Part shown: in pieces, positions 18,641 through 29,635 of the stretch
How the letters are laid out: each line of letters begins with the position of its first letter
Position numbering within the stretch: position 1 is the stretch's first letter
Assembly (NCBI RefSeq): GCF_003384035.1
Contig: NZ_QQAK01000009.1
Location: forward strand, 124,001-188,000
Source of the DNA: Sporosarcina sp. BI001-red
Lineage (GTDB): Bacteria > Bacillota > Bacilli > Bacillales_A > Planococcaceae
Reading direction: 5' to 3'
DNA length: 64,000 nucleotides
Program-made: the position numbers and the translations under genes
The notes under the pieces: generated by a model
Databases searched by the model: none
Told to the model about the DNA's origin: nothing
The model's input: the letters and a program-made list of their open reading frames with translations, nothing else

Positions 18641-19954
18641 ATGTCAGAAAAAGTATTGGATATTCATGAAAAACCAGCAAGTGGAAAATGGATTGCCTTA
18701 AGTCTCCAGCACATGTTTGCCATGTTCGGTGCAACAATTCTAGTTCCGCAACTCGTTGGGCTTAGCCCGGCAATTGCTTTACTTACAAGTGGTATCGCTA
18801 CACTCGTCTTTGTAGTCATCACTCAAGGTAAAGTTCCAGCTTACCTTGGCTCATCCTTCGCTTTCATTGTCCCGATAACGGTCGCTACTAAAACTGGCGG
18901 AATCGGAAGTGCAATGATCGGAAGTATGTTCGTTGCTCTAGTCTACGCGATTGTGTCACTCGTCATTTGGAAGACCGGACATAATTGGATCATGAATATT
19001 TTACCGCCAGTTGTAGTGGGACCGGTTATCATGGTCATCGGTCTTGCAGTTGCGCCAACTGCAGTTGGTATGGCGAGCCGTATAGATATTGACGGTGTGT
19101 CAACTTACAGTCTCCTTCATTTCTCAGCAGCCATCGTCACACTAGCGGCAGCAATCATTTGTCTCATGTTTTTCCGAGGTGTCATCAGCTTGATGCCGGT
19201 TTTGATTGGAATTATCGTAGGCTATCTTTACTCAGCAGCAATTGGAATTTTGAACTTCCAGCCAGTACTTGAGGCGAAGTGGTTTGCAGTTCCAGAATTC
19301 CTGATACCTGGAATCGATTACGATTTTGTTGTAACACCAACCTTGTTGTTCGTCATGGTTCCAATTGCGATTGTAACGATTTCAGAGCATATCGGTCACC
19401 AACTCGTGCTTGGTAAAGTTGTAGAACGAGATTTCATCCGCGATCCAGGTTTAAATCGTTCACTCTTAGGTGATGGAATTGGAACACTGATCAGTGGATT
19501 GCTGGGAGGACCCCCAAAAACGACTTACGGTGAAAACATCGGAGTTATGGCAATTACACGAGTATATAGTGTCTATGTCATCGTTGGGGCTGCAGTGTTC
19601 GCGATTCTATTCTCCTTCATAGGTAAAGTCATGGCACTGATTTCAACCATACCGACAGCTGTGCTTGGTGGAATTTCCATCCTGCTATTCGGGATTATCG
19701 CTTCATCGGGATTGCGCATGCTGGTGGATCACCAAGTAGACTTTGATAAGCAACGGAATCTAGTCATCACATCTGTCATACTCGTCATTGGAATCGGTGG
19801 TGCGTCCATCAACTTTAGCGACACTTTCCACATTGAAGGAATGGCGTTAGCTGCAATCGTTGGTGTGGTACTAAACTTAGTGCTCCCAGGACGGGAAAAG
19901 AATAAGTTGGATGATGTTCAAGAAGAACCACTATTGGTAGATAAAGAAAATTAA
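18641..19954 (+). CDS. pyrP: Uracil permease
   Basis: A 437-residue NCS2-family proton symporter for uracil with 12 or more hydrophobic segments. Family signatures are LQHMFAMFGATILVP, PAYLGSSFAFI, the substrate-site segment VTISEHIGHQLVLG and GGPPKTTYGENIGVMAITRVYS. It begins 26 nt after pyrR; there is no room for the second PyrR attenuator found at this place in B. subtilis, so it should follow pyrR expression directly. Confidence 0.96.
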   Translation: MSEKVLDIHEKPASGKWIALSLQHMFAMFGATILVPQLVGLSPAIALLTSGIATLVFVVITQGKVPAYLGSSFAFIVPITVATKTGGIGSAMIGSMFVALVYAIVSLVIWKTGHNWIMNILPPVVVGPVIMVIGLAVAPTAVGMASRIDIDGVSTYSLLHFSAAIVTLAAAIICLMFFRGVISLMPVLIGIIVGYLYSAAIGILNFQPVLEAKWFAVPEFLIPGIDYDFVVTPTLLFVMVPIAIVTISEHIGHQLVLGKVVERDFIRDPGLNRSLLGDGIGTLISGLLGGPPKTTYGENIGVMAITRVYSVYVIVGAAVFAILFSFIGKVMALISTIPTAVLGGISILLFGIIASSGLRMLVDHQVDFDKQRNLVITSVILVIGIGGASINFSDTFHIEGMALAAIVGVVLNLVLPGREKNKLDDVQEEPLLVDKEN

Positions 19955-19969
19955 ATACGTTAGACCTTT

Positions 19970-20070
19970 TAACATTGTTCAGAGAGACAAGGAAAGGTTT
20001 ATGTGACAGGGACTGAACTAAGGCCCTGCATACATAAATGGCCTTCCTATATGCTGGGAAGGCTTTTTTT
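19970..20070 (+). promoter_or_regulatory. PyrR-responsive attenuator upstream of pyrB
   Basis: GTTCAGAGAGACAAGGAAAGG (from 19977) is a PyrR-type binding loop. The terminator consists of GCCTTCC and GGGAAGGC with seven T (20041-20070). A CTTTTAAC segment upstream parallels the first attenuator. Confidence 0.85.
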
Positions 20071-20103
20071 AAACCTTCCCCTATCTAAGAGGAGGACGAA
20101 GAA

Positions 20104-21015
20104 ATGGATAACTTACTTACGATGAAACAATTTAGCGAAGAGAATATTATGGAAATCTTGAATTATGCGGAGTACTTGAAGCGTCATGGGATTCGGGAAT
20201 TGCCCGGGAAATATTTAGTAAGTAACTTGTTTTTTGAGCCAAGTACACGCACAAAGCTAAGCTTCGAAATCGCTGAACGGAAATTAGGGTTAGAAATTAT
20301 CCAATTTGATCCAGGTCATTCGAGCACGACTAAAGGGGAAACGCTTTTCGATACAGTTAAAACATTGGAATCACTAGGTGTGAACGCAGTTGTCATCCGT
20401 CATCCTGAAAAAGAATATTACAAACAACTTGAGGGCATTAAGATTCCAGTATTCAATGGTGGGGATGGTACAGGACAACACCCAAGTCAATCTTTGCTGG
20501 ATCTGTTTACAATAAAAGAAGAGTTCGGCTACTTCCTAGGACTTAACGTAGTCATCGCTGGAGATTTGTCACACAGTCGAGTGGCTGCATCGAACGCAGA
20601 AGCGTTACAAAAACTAGGTGCAAATGTGCAGTTTGTCTGTCCAAATGAATGGTCTGGGGATTATGAGACTGTTCCAGGGTGGGAAAATGTAATTGAACAA
20701 GCAGACGTTGTTATGCTACTTCGAGTACAACATGAACGGCATGATGAAAAGATGAGTTTCACGAAAGAAGCATATCACGAGCAATATGGATTGACTACAG
20801 AACGTGCAGCAATGATGAAGGAAAGCGCGATTATCATGCATCCAGCACCAATCAACTGGGGGGTCGAAATTGCAGAGTCCCTGACAACTCATCCAAAGCT
20901 TAGAGTTTATGAAGCTGTAGAAAATGGTGTTTATATCCGTGCCGCTGCTATGGAAATGATCTTACGAGGAGGAAATGTACATGCACAAGCTGCTCCGAAA
21001 TATTTGGCTATATGA
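20104..21015 (+). CDS. pyrB: Aspartate carbamoyltransferase catalytic chain
   Basis: A 303-residue enzyme that condenses carbamoyl phosphate and aspartate, the second step of UMP synthesis. The carbamoyl-phosphate motif [13 protein letters not shown] lies at about residues 44-56; [12 protein letters not shown] and the DLLRVQ-like [10 protein letters not shown] segments complete the active site. No regulatory chain gene is visible, as usual in Bacillales. AAGAGGAGGACG precedes the ATG. Its end overlaps pyrC. Confidence 0.97.
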   Translation: MDNLLTMKQFSEENIMEILNYAEYLKRHGIRELPGKYLVSNLFFEPSTRTKLSFEIAERKLGLEIIQFDPGHSSTTKGETLFDTVKTLESLGVNAVVIRHPEKEYYKQLEGIKIPVFNGGDGTGQHPSQSLLDLFTIKEEFGYFLGLNVVIAGDLSHSRVAASNAEALQKLGANVQFVCPNEWSGDYETVPGWENVIEQADVVMLLRVQHERHDEKMSFTKEAYHEQYGLTTERAAMMKESAIIMHPAPINWGVEIAESLTTHPKLRVYEAVENGVYIRAAAMEMILRGGNVHAQAAPKYLAI

Positions 21016-22255
21016 TGAAAGTTCACAAAACTTAAAGGATGTACGAATTCAAGGTGGAAAAGTTGTGGAAATCGGACACAACTTAGATGTAAAAGGTGCT
21101 GAAGTGATTGAAGGCAACGGTTCATGCCTAGCTCCAGGATTTGTCGATGTCCACGTTCACTTACGCGAGCCAGGTGGCGAGCATAAAGAAACGATTGAAA
21201 GTGGTACGAAAGCTGCTGCAAAGGGCGGTTACACAACAATCTGTGCGATGCCCAATACCCGACCTGTTCCAGATACCATCAAAAATATTGAATATGTCAA
21301 TGAATTGATAGAAAAAAATGCAGTCATTCGGGTTTTGCCTTATGCATCGATAACGATCCGGGAAGCTGGAAAAGAGCGTACGAATTTAGCCGAGCTAAAA
21401 GAACATGGCGCGTTTGCGTTTACGGATGACGGAGTTGGAATCCAAGAAGCAGGAATGATGCTTGAGACGATGCAAGACGCTGCGAAATTGAATATGGCGG
21501 TCGTTGCTCACTGTGAAGATAACACGCTCATTTATGGTGGTGCCATGCACGAAGGAATCCGGAATAAGGAACTAGGACTTCCAGGAATTCCGTCCGTTGC
21601 AGAATCCGTTCATATTGCCCGCGATATTTTACTTGCTGAAGCAGCAGGTGCACACTATCACGTTTGTCACGTCAGTACGAAAGAGTCCGTTCGCGTCATC
21701 AGAGATGCAAAACGTGCAGGTGTTCATGTAACAGCCGAAGTGACACCCCATCATTTATTGCTCAATGAACATGATATTCCTGAAGATGATGCAGTTTGGA
21801 AGATGAACCCACCATTAAGAGGAAACGAAGATTTGGCAGCGCTACGCGAAGGGTTGCTTGACGGGACACTAGATTTCATCGCAACGGATCATGCACCTCA
21901 TAGTGCTGAAGAAAAGGCTGCAGGATTCAAAACTGCACCGTTTGGAATTACAGGATTTGAAACAGCATTCCCATTACTCTATACGCATTTTGTGAAAAAT
22001 GGAGACTGGACATTAAAGCAACTGATAGACTGGTTTACGAAGAAACCATGCGATGTATTTAACCTTCCATACGGTTCGATTGAAGAAGGGGCTATCGCTG
22101 ACCTTGTATTGTTAGATTTGAAGACTGAGCAAGTAATTGACCCAACTACGTTTTTATCAAAAGGAAAAAACACGCCGTTTACAGGAGTAACATGTACGGG
22201 TTGGCCGGTACTGACACTGTACGGTGGTGAAACGGTCTTTTTAGAGCAAAAGTGA
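20981..22255 (+). CDS. pyrC: Dihydroorotase
   Basis: A 424-residue class I zinc amidohydrolase forming dihydroorotate. Metal ligands are in [13 protein letters not shown], the later His residues are in VAHCEDN and [11 protein letters not shown], and the catalytic Asp is in ATDHAPHS. The start MHKLLRNIW was chosen because GAGGAGG lies eight bases upstream; an ATG two codons earlier is too close to it. It overlaps the end of pyrB. The next gene should be carA in the B. subtilis order, but pyrK follows. Confidence 0.96.
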   Translation: MHKLLRNIWLYDESSQNLKDVRIQGGKVVEIGHNLDVKGAEVIEGNGSCLAPGFVDVHVHLREPGGEHKETIESGTKAAAKGGYTTICAMPNTRPVPDTIKNIEYVNELIEKNAVIRVLPYASITIREAGKERTNLAELKEHGAFAFTDDGVGIQEAGMMLETMQDAAKLNMAVVAHCEDNTLIYGGAMHEGIRNKELGLPGIPSVAESVHIARDILLAEAAGAHYHVCHVSTKESVRVIRDAKRAGVHVTAEVTPHHLLLNEHDIPEDDAVWKMNPPLRGNEDLAALREGLLDGTLDFIATDHAPHSAEEKAAGFKTAPFGITGFETAFPLLYTHFVKNGDWTLKQLIDWFTKKPCDVFNLPYGSIEEGAIADLVLLDLKTEQVIDPTTFLSKGKNTPFTGVTCTGWPVLTLYGGETVFLEQK

Positions 22256-22294
22256 TGACCGGGATGATCCAGTGAAATAGAGGAGGGTTCTTGT

Positions 22295-24688
<2,394 letters not shown>

Positions 24689-24692
<4 letters not shown>

Positions 24693-25321
24693 TGACTAAA
24701 CAAGAAATCGCAAAAATTTTATTGCACGTAGGTGCTGTAACTCTTAGTCCAGATGAGCCCTTCACATGGGCATCAGGTATTCAATCGCCCATCTATTGTG
24801 ACAACCGCCTCATCATGTCGGATCCAGGCGGCAGAAGAAGGATTGCTGAAGGAATGGCGGCGTCCATCAAATCAAATTATCCAAATACAACGGTTATCGC
24901 GGGTACTGCTACAGCGGGAATTCCACACGCAGCATGGATTGCAGATATTTTAGGATTACCGATGGTATATGTTCGTTCGAAAGCAAAAGGACATGGACGC
25001 AGCAAGCAGATCGAAGGGAAAGTGAAGCCGGAAGACCGGGCTGTCATCGTAGAAGATTTAATTTCTACTGGCGGAAGCAGCTTGACTGCTGCGGATGCAT
25101 TAACAGAAGCTGGTGTTCAAGTAGAAGGCGTTGTCTCCATCTTTACATACGGATTGGAAAGTGCAGACTTAGCTTTTGAAAAGGCGGGTTTATCCTACAC
25201 AAGCCTGACAGATTTCAATGCCCTCGCTGAAGTCGCAACTCGTTCCGGAGCAATCCGAGAAGAATCCGTTGCCCCTCTCCTTGACTGGCACCAAAAATTA
25301 AAATCAGGCACATTGAAATAA
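24689..25321 (+). CDS. pyrE: Orotate phosphoribosyltransferase
   Basis: A 210-residue type I PRTase making OMP from orotate and PRPP. The PRPP motif AVIVEDLISTGGSSLTAADAL lies around residues 113-133, and the orotate-side loop SGIQSPIYCDNR is near the N-terminus. The flexible loop KAKGHGRSKQIEG is present. The start is at one of two adjacent ATG codons; the first gives the usual overlap with pyrF. It is the last gene of the operon, followed by a terminator. Confidence 0.97.
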
Positions 25322-25327
25322 CTGACG

Positions 25328-25360
25328 GAAGCTGGCGTTTTACGCTAAGCTTCTTTTTTT
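25328..25360 (+). terminator. Intrinsic terminator after pyrE
   Basis: GAAGCTGGCG and CGCTAAGCTTC form a stem with one bulged A, followed by seven T. Confidence 0.85.
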
Positions 25361-25456
25361 GCGTAATTTCTTAATCGACAGCATTCGATATGTGTCGTTC
25401 GGTTGGAATACAGTAATTTTTATGGAGTTTTATGGGGACGCGGGAGGGGTTTTGTC

Positions 25457-25608
25457 GTTTATGATCACTTTTTGGAGTTTATGAGCGAGATATGCGGTTT
25501 ATGATCACTTTTCCAAGTTTATGATCACAATTTGTGTTTTATGAGCGTTTTCGATGAGTTATGATCATATTTTTAAGTTTATGAGCGAATTCAACAAATT
25601 ATGAGCAC
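25457..25608. repeat. Eight motifs at an exact 20-bp pitch between pyrE and rqcH
   Basis: ATGA begins at 25461, 25481, 25501, 25521, 25541, 25561, 25581 and 25601, that is every 20 bp without drift. Each is preceded by GTTT, TTTT, AGTT or AATT and continues with either TCA (25461, 25501, 25521, 25561) or GCG/GCA (25481, 25541, 25581, 25601). The remaining 8-9 bp of each unit are not conserved. The pitch is not a multiple of three and no open frame runs through it. No function is known to me. Confidence 0.85.
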
Positions 25609-25620
25609 GCAGCGAAACTA

Positions 25621-25668
25621 CATAAGAAAAACCAGCAAGGCAGGGAAGCCATGCTGGTTTTTCTTATG
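25621..25668. terminator. Bidirectional terminator between pyrE and rqcH
   Basis: A perfect 17-bp inverted repeat, CATAAGAAAAACCAGCA (25621-25637) with TGCTGGTTTTTCTTATG (25652-25668), has A and T runs on both sides, so it can end transcription in both directions. It includes the rqcH stop codon. Confidence 0.85.
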
Positions 25669-27355
25669 CTTTCAATTGTCGTACGATATCTTCATCTGGC
25701 GTTACGAAAATCGTCTTTTGTTCAAAGTAGATGACAAACCCAGGTTTTGAACCATTAGGCTTTTTCACGTGACGAACTTCTGTGAAATCAACTGGAACAG
25801 AAGCAGATCCACGCGCTTTACTGAAGTAGGCAGCGAGAGTAGCTGCTTCTTGAATCGTCTCTTCATTTGGCTCTTCGTCATGAATCACAACGTGTGATCC
25901 AGGAATGTCTTTTGTATGTAACCAAATGTGATTCCGTGCAGCAAGCTTTGATGTTAACCAATCATTTTGGCGATTATTTTTTCCTACTGAGATTTTAACA
26001 CCGGCTGTTGACTGATAGGATTCGGGCATGGGCTTTTTCGGCTTCACTTTTTTCTTGCTTTTTCGAGCTTTCATGAGACCAAGTTCTGCAAGTTCGTCCC
26101 GAATTTCATCGATATCATCAGTTGAGGCTTGCATGACTTGCTGTTTCACCATTTCAAAATACTCGATGTCTTCGTGTGCTTTTTTCAATTGACTTGCCAG
26201 TTGTATTAATGCATTCTTGGCTTTTGTATACTTGGAGAAATAGCGCTGGGCATTGTCAATCACGGATTTCCGTGGGTCCAGCTGAATGGTGACAGTTGTG
26301 CCTTGTTCATAATAGTTATCCACAACTGCTTCTTTCTGCCCTTTTTCTATCGCATAACTGTTCGCGGTGAGAAGTTCCCCATATAGCTGGAACGTATCAA
26401 GACGTCCTGCATCATTGCGTTCCTTTTCTAGCTTTTGGACTTTCAACTTCAATTTCGCAATTTCGTTATCTAGCCAGCGCTCCAGATCGGCGGCTTGCGC
26501 TTTCACTCGTTCCCTGACTGCACGAGCAAAGTAGACTTTGTCTAGCAATTCCCCAAGGGTCGGATAAACAATTTCGGTTTCTTGTGTGAAAGTGAGTTCC
26601 GCTGCAGAAAATAATAGCTTTCCGTCTTTTTCTACAGTATTTGGATGGAAATGTCCCTCTGAAAATATCTGGACAAATGATTGATAGATCTGGAATTCAG
26701 ATTGATCAGCTGAATTGGTTAATCGATACAACAGTTCCTCCGCATGCACCGGTGAAAGTCCTGATAGCACTTGAACAATGGCTTTAGGAGTATCAAAGGT
26801 TGGCAGTAATTGTTCAAATTCTTCTTGAGTGAGTGTAAATGGATTCCGCTTATCTTGCGGTGGAGCCGGAATGTACGGTTGGCCAGGCATGATTGTCCGG
26901 TAGCTGTTAACGCTTGGTGGCAAGTGCTTCATACTATCGATAATCATATCCCGTTCCGGATCAATCAGTAAAAAGTTACTGTGGCGACCCATGATTTCAA
27001 ATATGATTGCGCGTTCCATATCATCGCCAATTTCGTTTTTTGAACGGATCGTAAACTTCAAGATTCGGTCGGTTCCCATTTGTTCCACTGCTGTGATGGT
27101 TCCACCTTCCAAGTGTTTACGTAGTGTCATGCAAAACATTGGAGGTTCCTTGGGGTTTTGTATCGTTTCTTCTGTAAATTGTACACGTGCATAGGAAGGG
27201 TGCACCGAAAAAAGTAATTTTCGGTTTTGACCGCCTGCGCGGATAATGAATATGGTTTCTTGTGCGTTTGGTTGGTGAATCTTTGAGATTCTTCCATTTT
27301 GAATACTTTGAAGTTCGCGTTTCATTGCGGTTGTGAACAAGCCGTCAAATGCCAT
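25664..27355 (-). CDS. rqcH: Ribosome quality-control protein RqcH (NFACT family)
   Basis: A 563-residue homologue of Rqc2/NEMF that binds obstructed 50S subunits and recruits tRNA-Ala to add alanine tails. An NFACT-N domain starts at MAFDGLFTTAMKREL; an Asp-Arg pair at residues 96-97 fits the tRNA-binding DR of B. subtilis RqcH. Helix-hairpin-helix and long coiled-coil segments follow (about residues 270-420), then the NFACT-R domain with SVGKNNRQNDWLTSK and the HTKDIPGSHVVI motif. The start was set at MAFDG, after AGAGGA. Older annotations call it a fibronectin-binding protein. It is convergent with pyrE and divergent from gmk. Confidence 0.94.
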   Translation of the reverse strand: MAFDGLFTTAMKRELQSIQNGRISKIHQPNAQETIFIIRAGGQNRKLLFSVHPSYARVQFTEETIQNPKEPPMFCMTLRKHLEGGTITAVEQMGTDRILKFTIRSKNEIGDDMERAIIFEIMGRHSNFLLIDPERDMIIDSMKHLPPSVNSYRTIMPGQPYIPAPPQDKRNPFTLTQEEFEQLLPTFDTPKAIVQVLSGLSPVHAEELLYRLTNSADQSEFQIYQSFVQIFSEGHFHPNTVEKDGKLLFSAAELTFTQETEIVYPTLGELLDKVYFARAVRERVKAQAADLERWLDNEIAKLKLKVQKLEKERNDAGRLDTFQLYGELLTANSYAIEKGQKEAVVDNYYEQGTTVTIQLDPRKSVIDNAQRYFSKYTKAKNALIQLASQLKKAHEDIEYFEMVKQQVMQASTDDIDEIRDELAELGLMKARKSKKKVKPKKPMPESYQSTAGVKISVGKNNRQNDWLTSKLAARNHIWLHTKDIPGSHVVIHDEEPNEETIQEAATLAAYFSKARGSASVPVDFTEVRHVKKPNGSKPGFVIYFEQKTIFVTPDEDIVRQLKA

Positions 27356-27409
27356 ATGAATTCCTCTTTCTTTTCGTTTCCTCCATTTTAGCACTACGCG
27401 CCAAACATA

Positions 27410-27418
27410 TGGTATAAT
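27410..27418 (+). promoter_or_regulatory. Extended -10 promoter of gmk
   Basis: TGGTATAAT is a perfect extended -10 (TGn plus TATAAT). No good -35 lies 17 bp upstream, which is usual for extended -10 promoters. Confidence 0.7.
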
Positions 27419-27479
27419 ACGAATACAAACTTCGGATCGAACTGGATTAGGGCTGATTTGAATGGAGAGACTACATTAG

Positions 27480-28109
<630 letters not shown>

Positions 28110-28113
28110 GACA

Positions 28114-28338
28114 ATGTTATATCCATCTGTAGATTCACTAAAAGAGAAGATCGACTCAAAGTACACACTCGTTTCACTTGCTGCAAAGAGAGCGCGGGAG
28201 ATGCAAGAAAAGAAAGATGAGCAACTCGTTTCCTACACATCTCATAAAAATGTCGGGAAAGCACTTGAAGAAGTAGCAGCGGGCATGCTTCACAAACGCA
28301 AGACGGACGCTTCCGTTGTCTATGAGGATGAAATTTAA
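28114..28338 (+). CDS. rpoZ: DNA-directed RNA polymerase omega subunit
   Basis: A 74-residue omega subunit that helps to fold and assemble beta-prime. The signature [29 protein letters not shown] and the following [13 protein letters not shown] are characteristic. It follows gmk by four bases, the usual pairing in Bacillales. Confidence 0.94.
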   Translation: MLYPSVDSLKEKIDSKYTLVSLAAKRAREMQEKKDEQLVSYTSHKNVGKALEEVAAGMLHKRKTDASVVYEDEI

Positions 28339-28363
28339 ACGTAATTGAGTTGAATACACATAT

Positions 28364-28405
28364 GGAGGCTCCCTTAGAAAATGTACTTTCTTTGGGAGTT
28401 TGTCA
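28364..28405 (+). other. Hairpin between rpoZ and coaBC
   Basis: CTCCC and GGGAG enclose a second stem AGAAA with TTTCT, followed by the weak T-rich tail TTTGTCATTTT. It could be a weak terminator or processing site. Confidence 0.4.
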
Positions 28406-28423
28406 TTTTCGGGGAGGATGAAG

Positions 28424-29635
28424 ATGTTGTTAGCCAATAAAAAAGTTTTGCTCTGTGTGACGGGTGGCATAGCTGTCTACAAAGCGGTAGCGCTGGTTAG
28501 TAAATTGAGTCAATCAGGTGCACATGTGAAAGTAGTGATGACCCGCTCTGCGATGGAGTTTGTTCAGCCTCTATCGTTTCAAGTGATGTCTCGGAACGAT
28601 GTCTATTTTGATACGTTTGATGAAAAAGATTCTTCTGTCATTGCTCATATAGACCTTGCGAATTGGGCAGATCTCATCCTTGTGGCACCGACGTCAGCGA
28701 ATTTCATCGGAAAACTTGCAAATGGCATTGCAGATGATATGGCCTCTACCTTGTTACTTGCAGCGACAGCTCCTGTATGGATTGCCCCTGCGATGAATGT
28801 CCATATGTACGAGCACCCGGCGGTTCTTCGGAATATCGATCGTCTGTATCGCGACGGCGTAAGATTCATTGAACCTTCCGAGGGCTTTTTAGCATGTGGA
28901 TATGTTGGCAAAGGACGTCTGGAAGAGCCTGAACGAATTGTTGAATTAGTCGATTCGTTTTTCAACGAAACACCACCACTCCCGTTAACTGGAAAAAAGG
29001 TAGTTGTAACGGCTGGCCCAACATTAGAACGGATTGATCCGGTCCGTTATATTTCGAATTTCTCAAGCGGTAAAATGGGGTACGCGATGGCCAAAGCTGC
29101 GTTTGAACTAGGTGCCGAAACGATCCTTATTTCTGGCCCTGTATCGCTGGAACCACCAGAGGGTGTTAAGCTCATTCGTGTGGAGAGTGCAGCTGAGATG
29201 CTGGAAGCAGTGTTGGATCATTATACAGATGCAGATTACATCGTGAAATCTGCTGCGGTTGCTGATTATCGTCCAAAAACAGTATACGACCAAAAGATGA
29301 AGAAAAAAGATGGTGCTGCTTCTTTAGAGCTGGAACGGACAACTGATATTTTGAAAACGTTAGGTGAAATGAAAACAACGCAACGGCTAATTGGATTTGC
29401 GGCAGAAACGACAGATGCCGTTACATATGGTAAAGGTAAGTTGGAAGCGAAAAATCTTGATTGGATTATCATCAATGATGTTACTGATCCTGCAGGAGGT
29501 TTTGGTAGCGATGCCAACGTCGTAACTTTAATTTCAAGGTCTGGTGTTGAGCTTCAGTTTCCGGCTATGGAGAAAAAGGAGCTTGCAAAGAAACTATTCA
29601 CAACAATTGTCCATGAAGGACAAGATTCCCTATGA
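28424..29635 (+). CDS. coaBC: Bifunctional phosphopantothenoylcysteine decarboxylase / phosphopantothenate-cysteine ligase
   Basis: A 403-residue coenzyme A synthesis enzyme. The N-terminal flavoprotein (CoaC) has LLCVTGGIAVYKA, the PAMN motif in APAMNVHMY and the substrate-flap Cys in FLACGYVGKGR. The C-terminal CoaB synthetase has VVVTAGPTLERIDPVRYISNFSSGKMG and the later KLEAKNLDWIIIND. The start was set at the second of two ATG codons, after GGGGAGGA. Its stop overlaps the priA start by four bases. Confidence 0.95.
   Translation: MLLANKKVLLCVTGGIAVYKAVALVSKLSQSGAHVKVVMTRSAMEFVQPLSFQVMSRNDVYFDTFDEKDSSVIAHIDLANWADLILVAPTSANFIGKLANGIADDMASTLLLAATAPVWIAPAMNVHMYEHPAVLRNIDRLYRDGVRFIEPSEGFLACGYVGKGRLEEPERIVELVDSFFNETPPLPLTGKKVVVTAGPTLERIDPVRYISNFSSGKMGYAMAKAAFELGAETILISGPVSLEPPEGVKLIRVESAAEMLEAVLDHYTDADYIVKSAAVADYRPKTVYDQKMKKKDGAASLELERTTDILKTLGEMKTTQRLIGFAAETTDAVTYGKGKLEAKNLDWIIINDVTDPAGGFGSDANVVTLISRSGVELQFPAMEKKELAKKLFTTIVHEGQDSL

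Noticed and set aside
25457..25608. CRISPR array
   Set aside because: The conserved part is only about 10-12 bp and the spacers 8-9 bp, far too short, and no cas genes are nearby.
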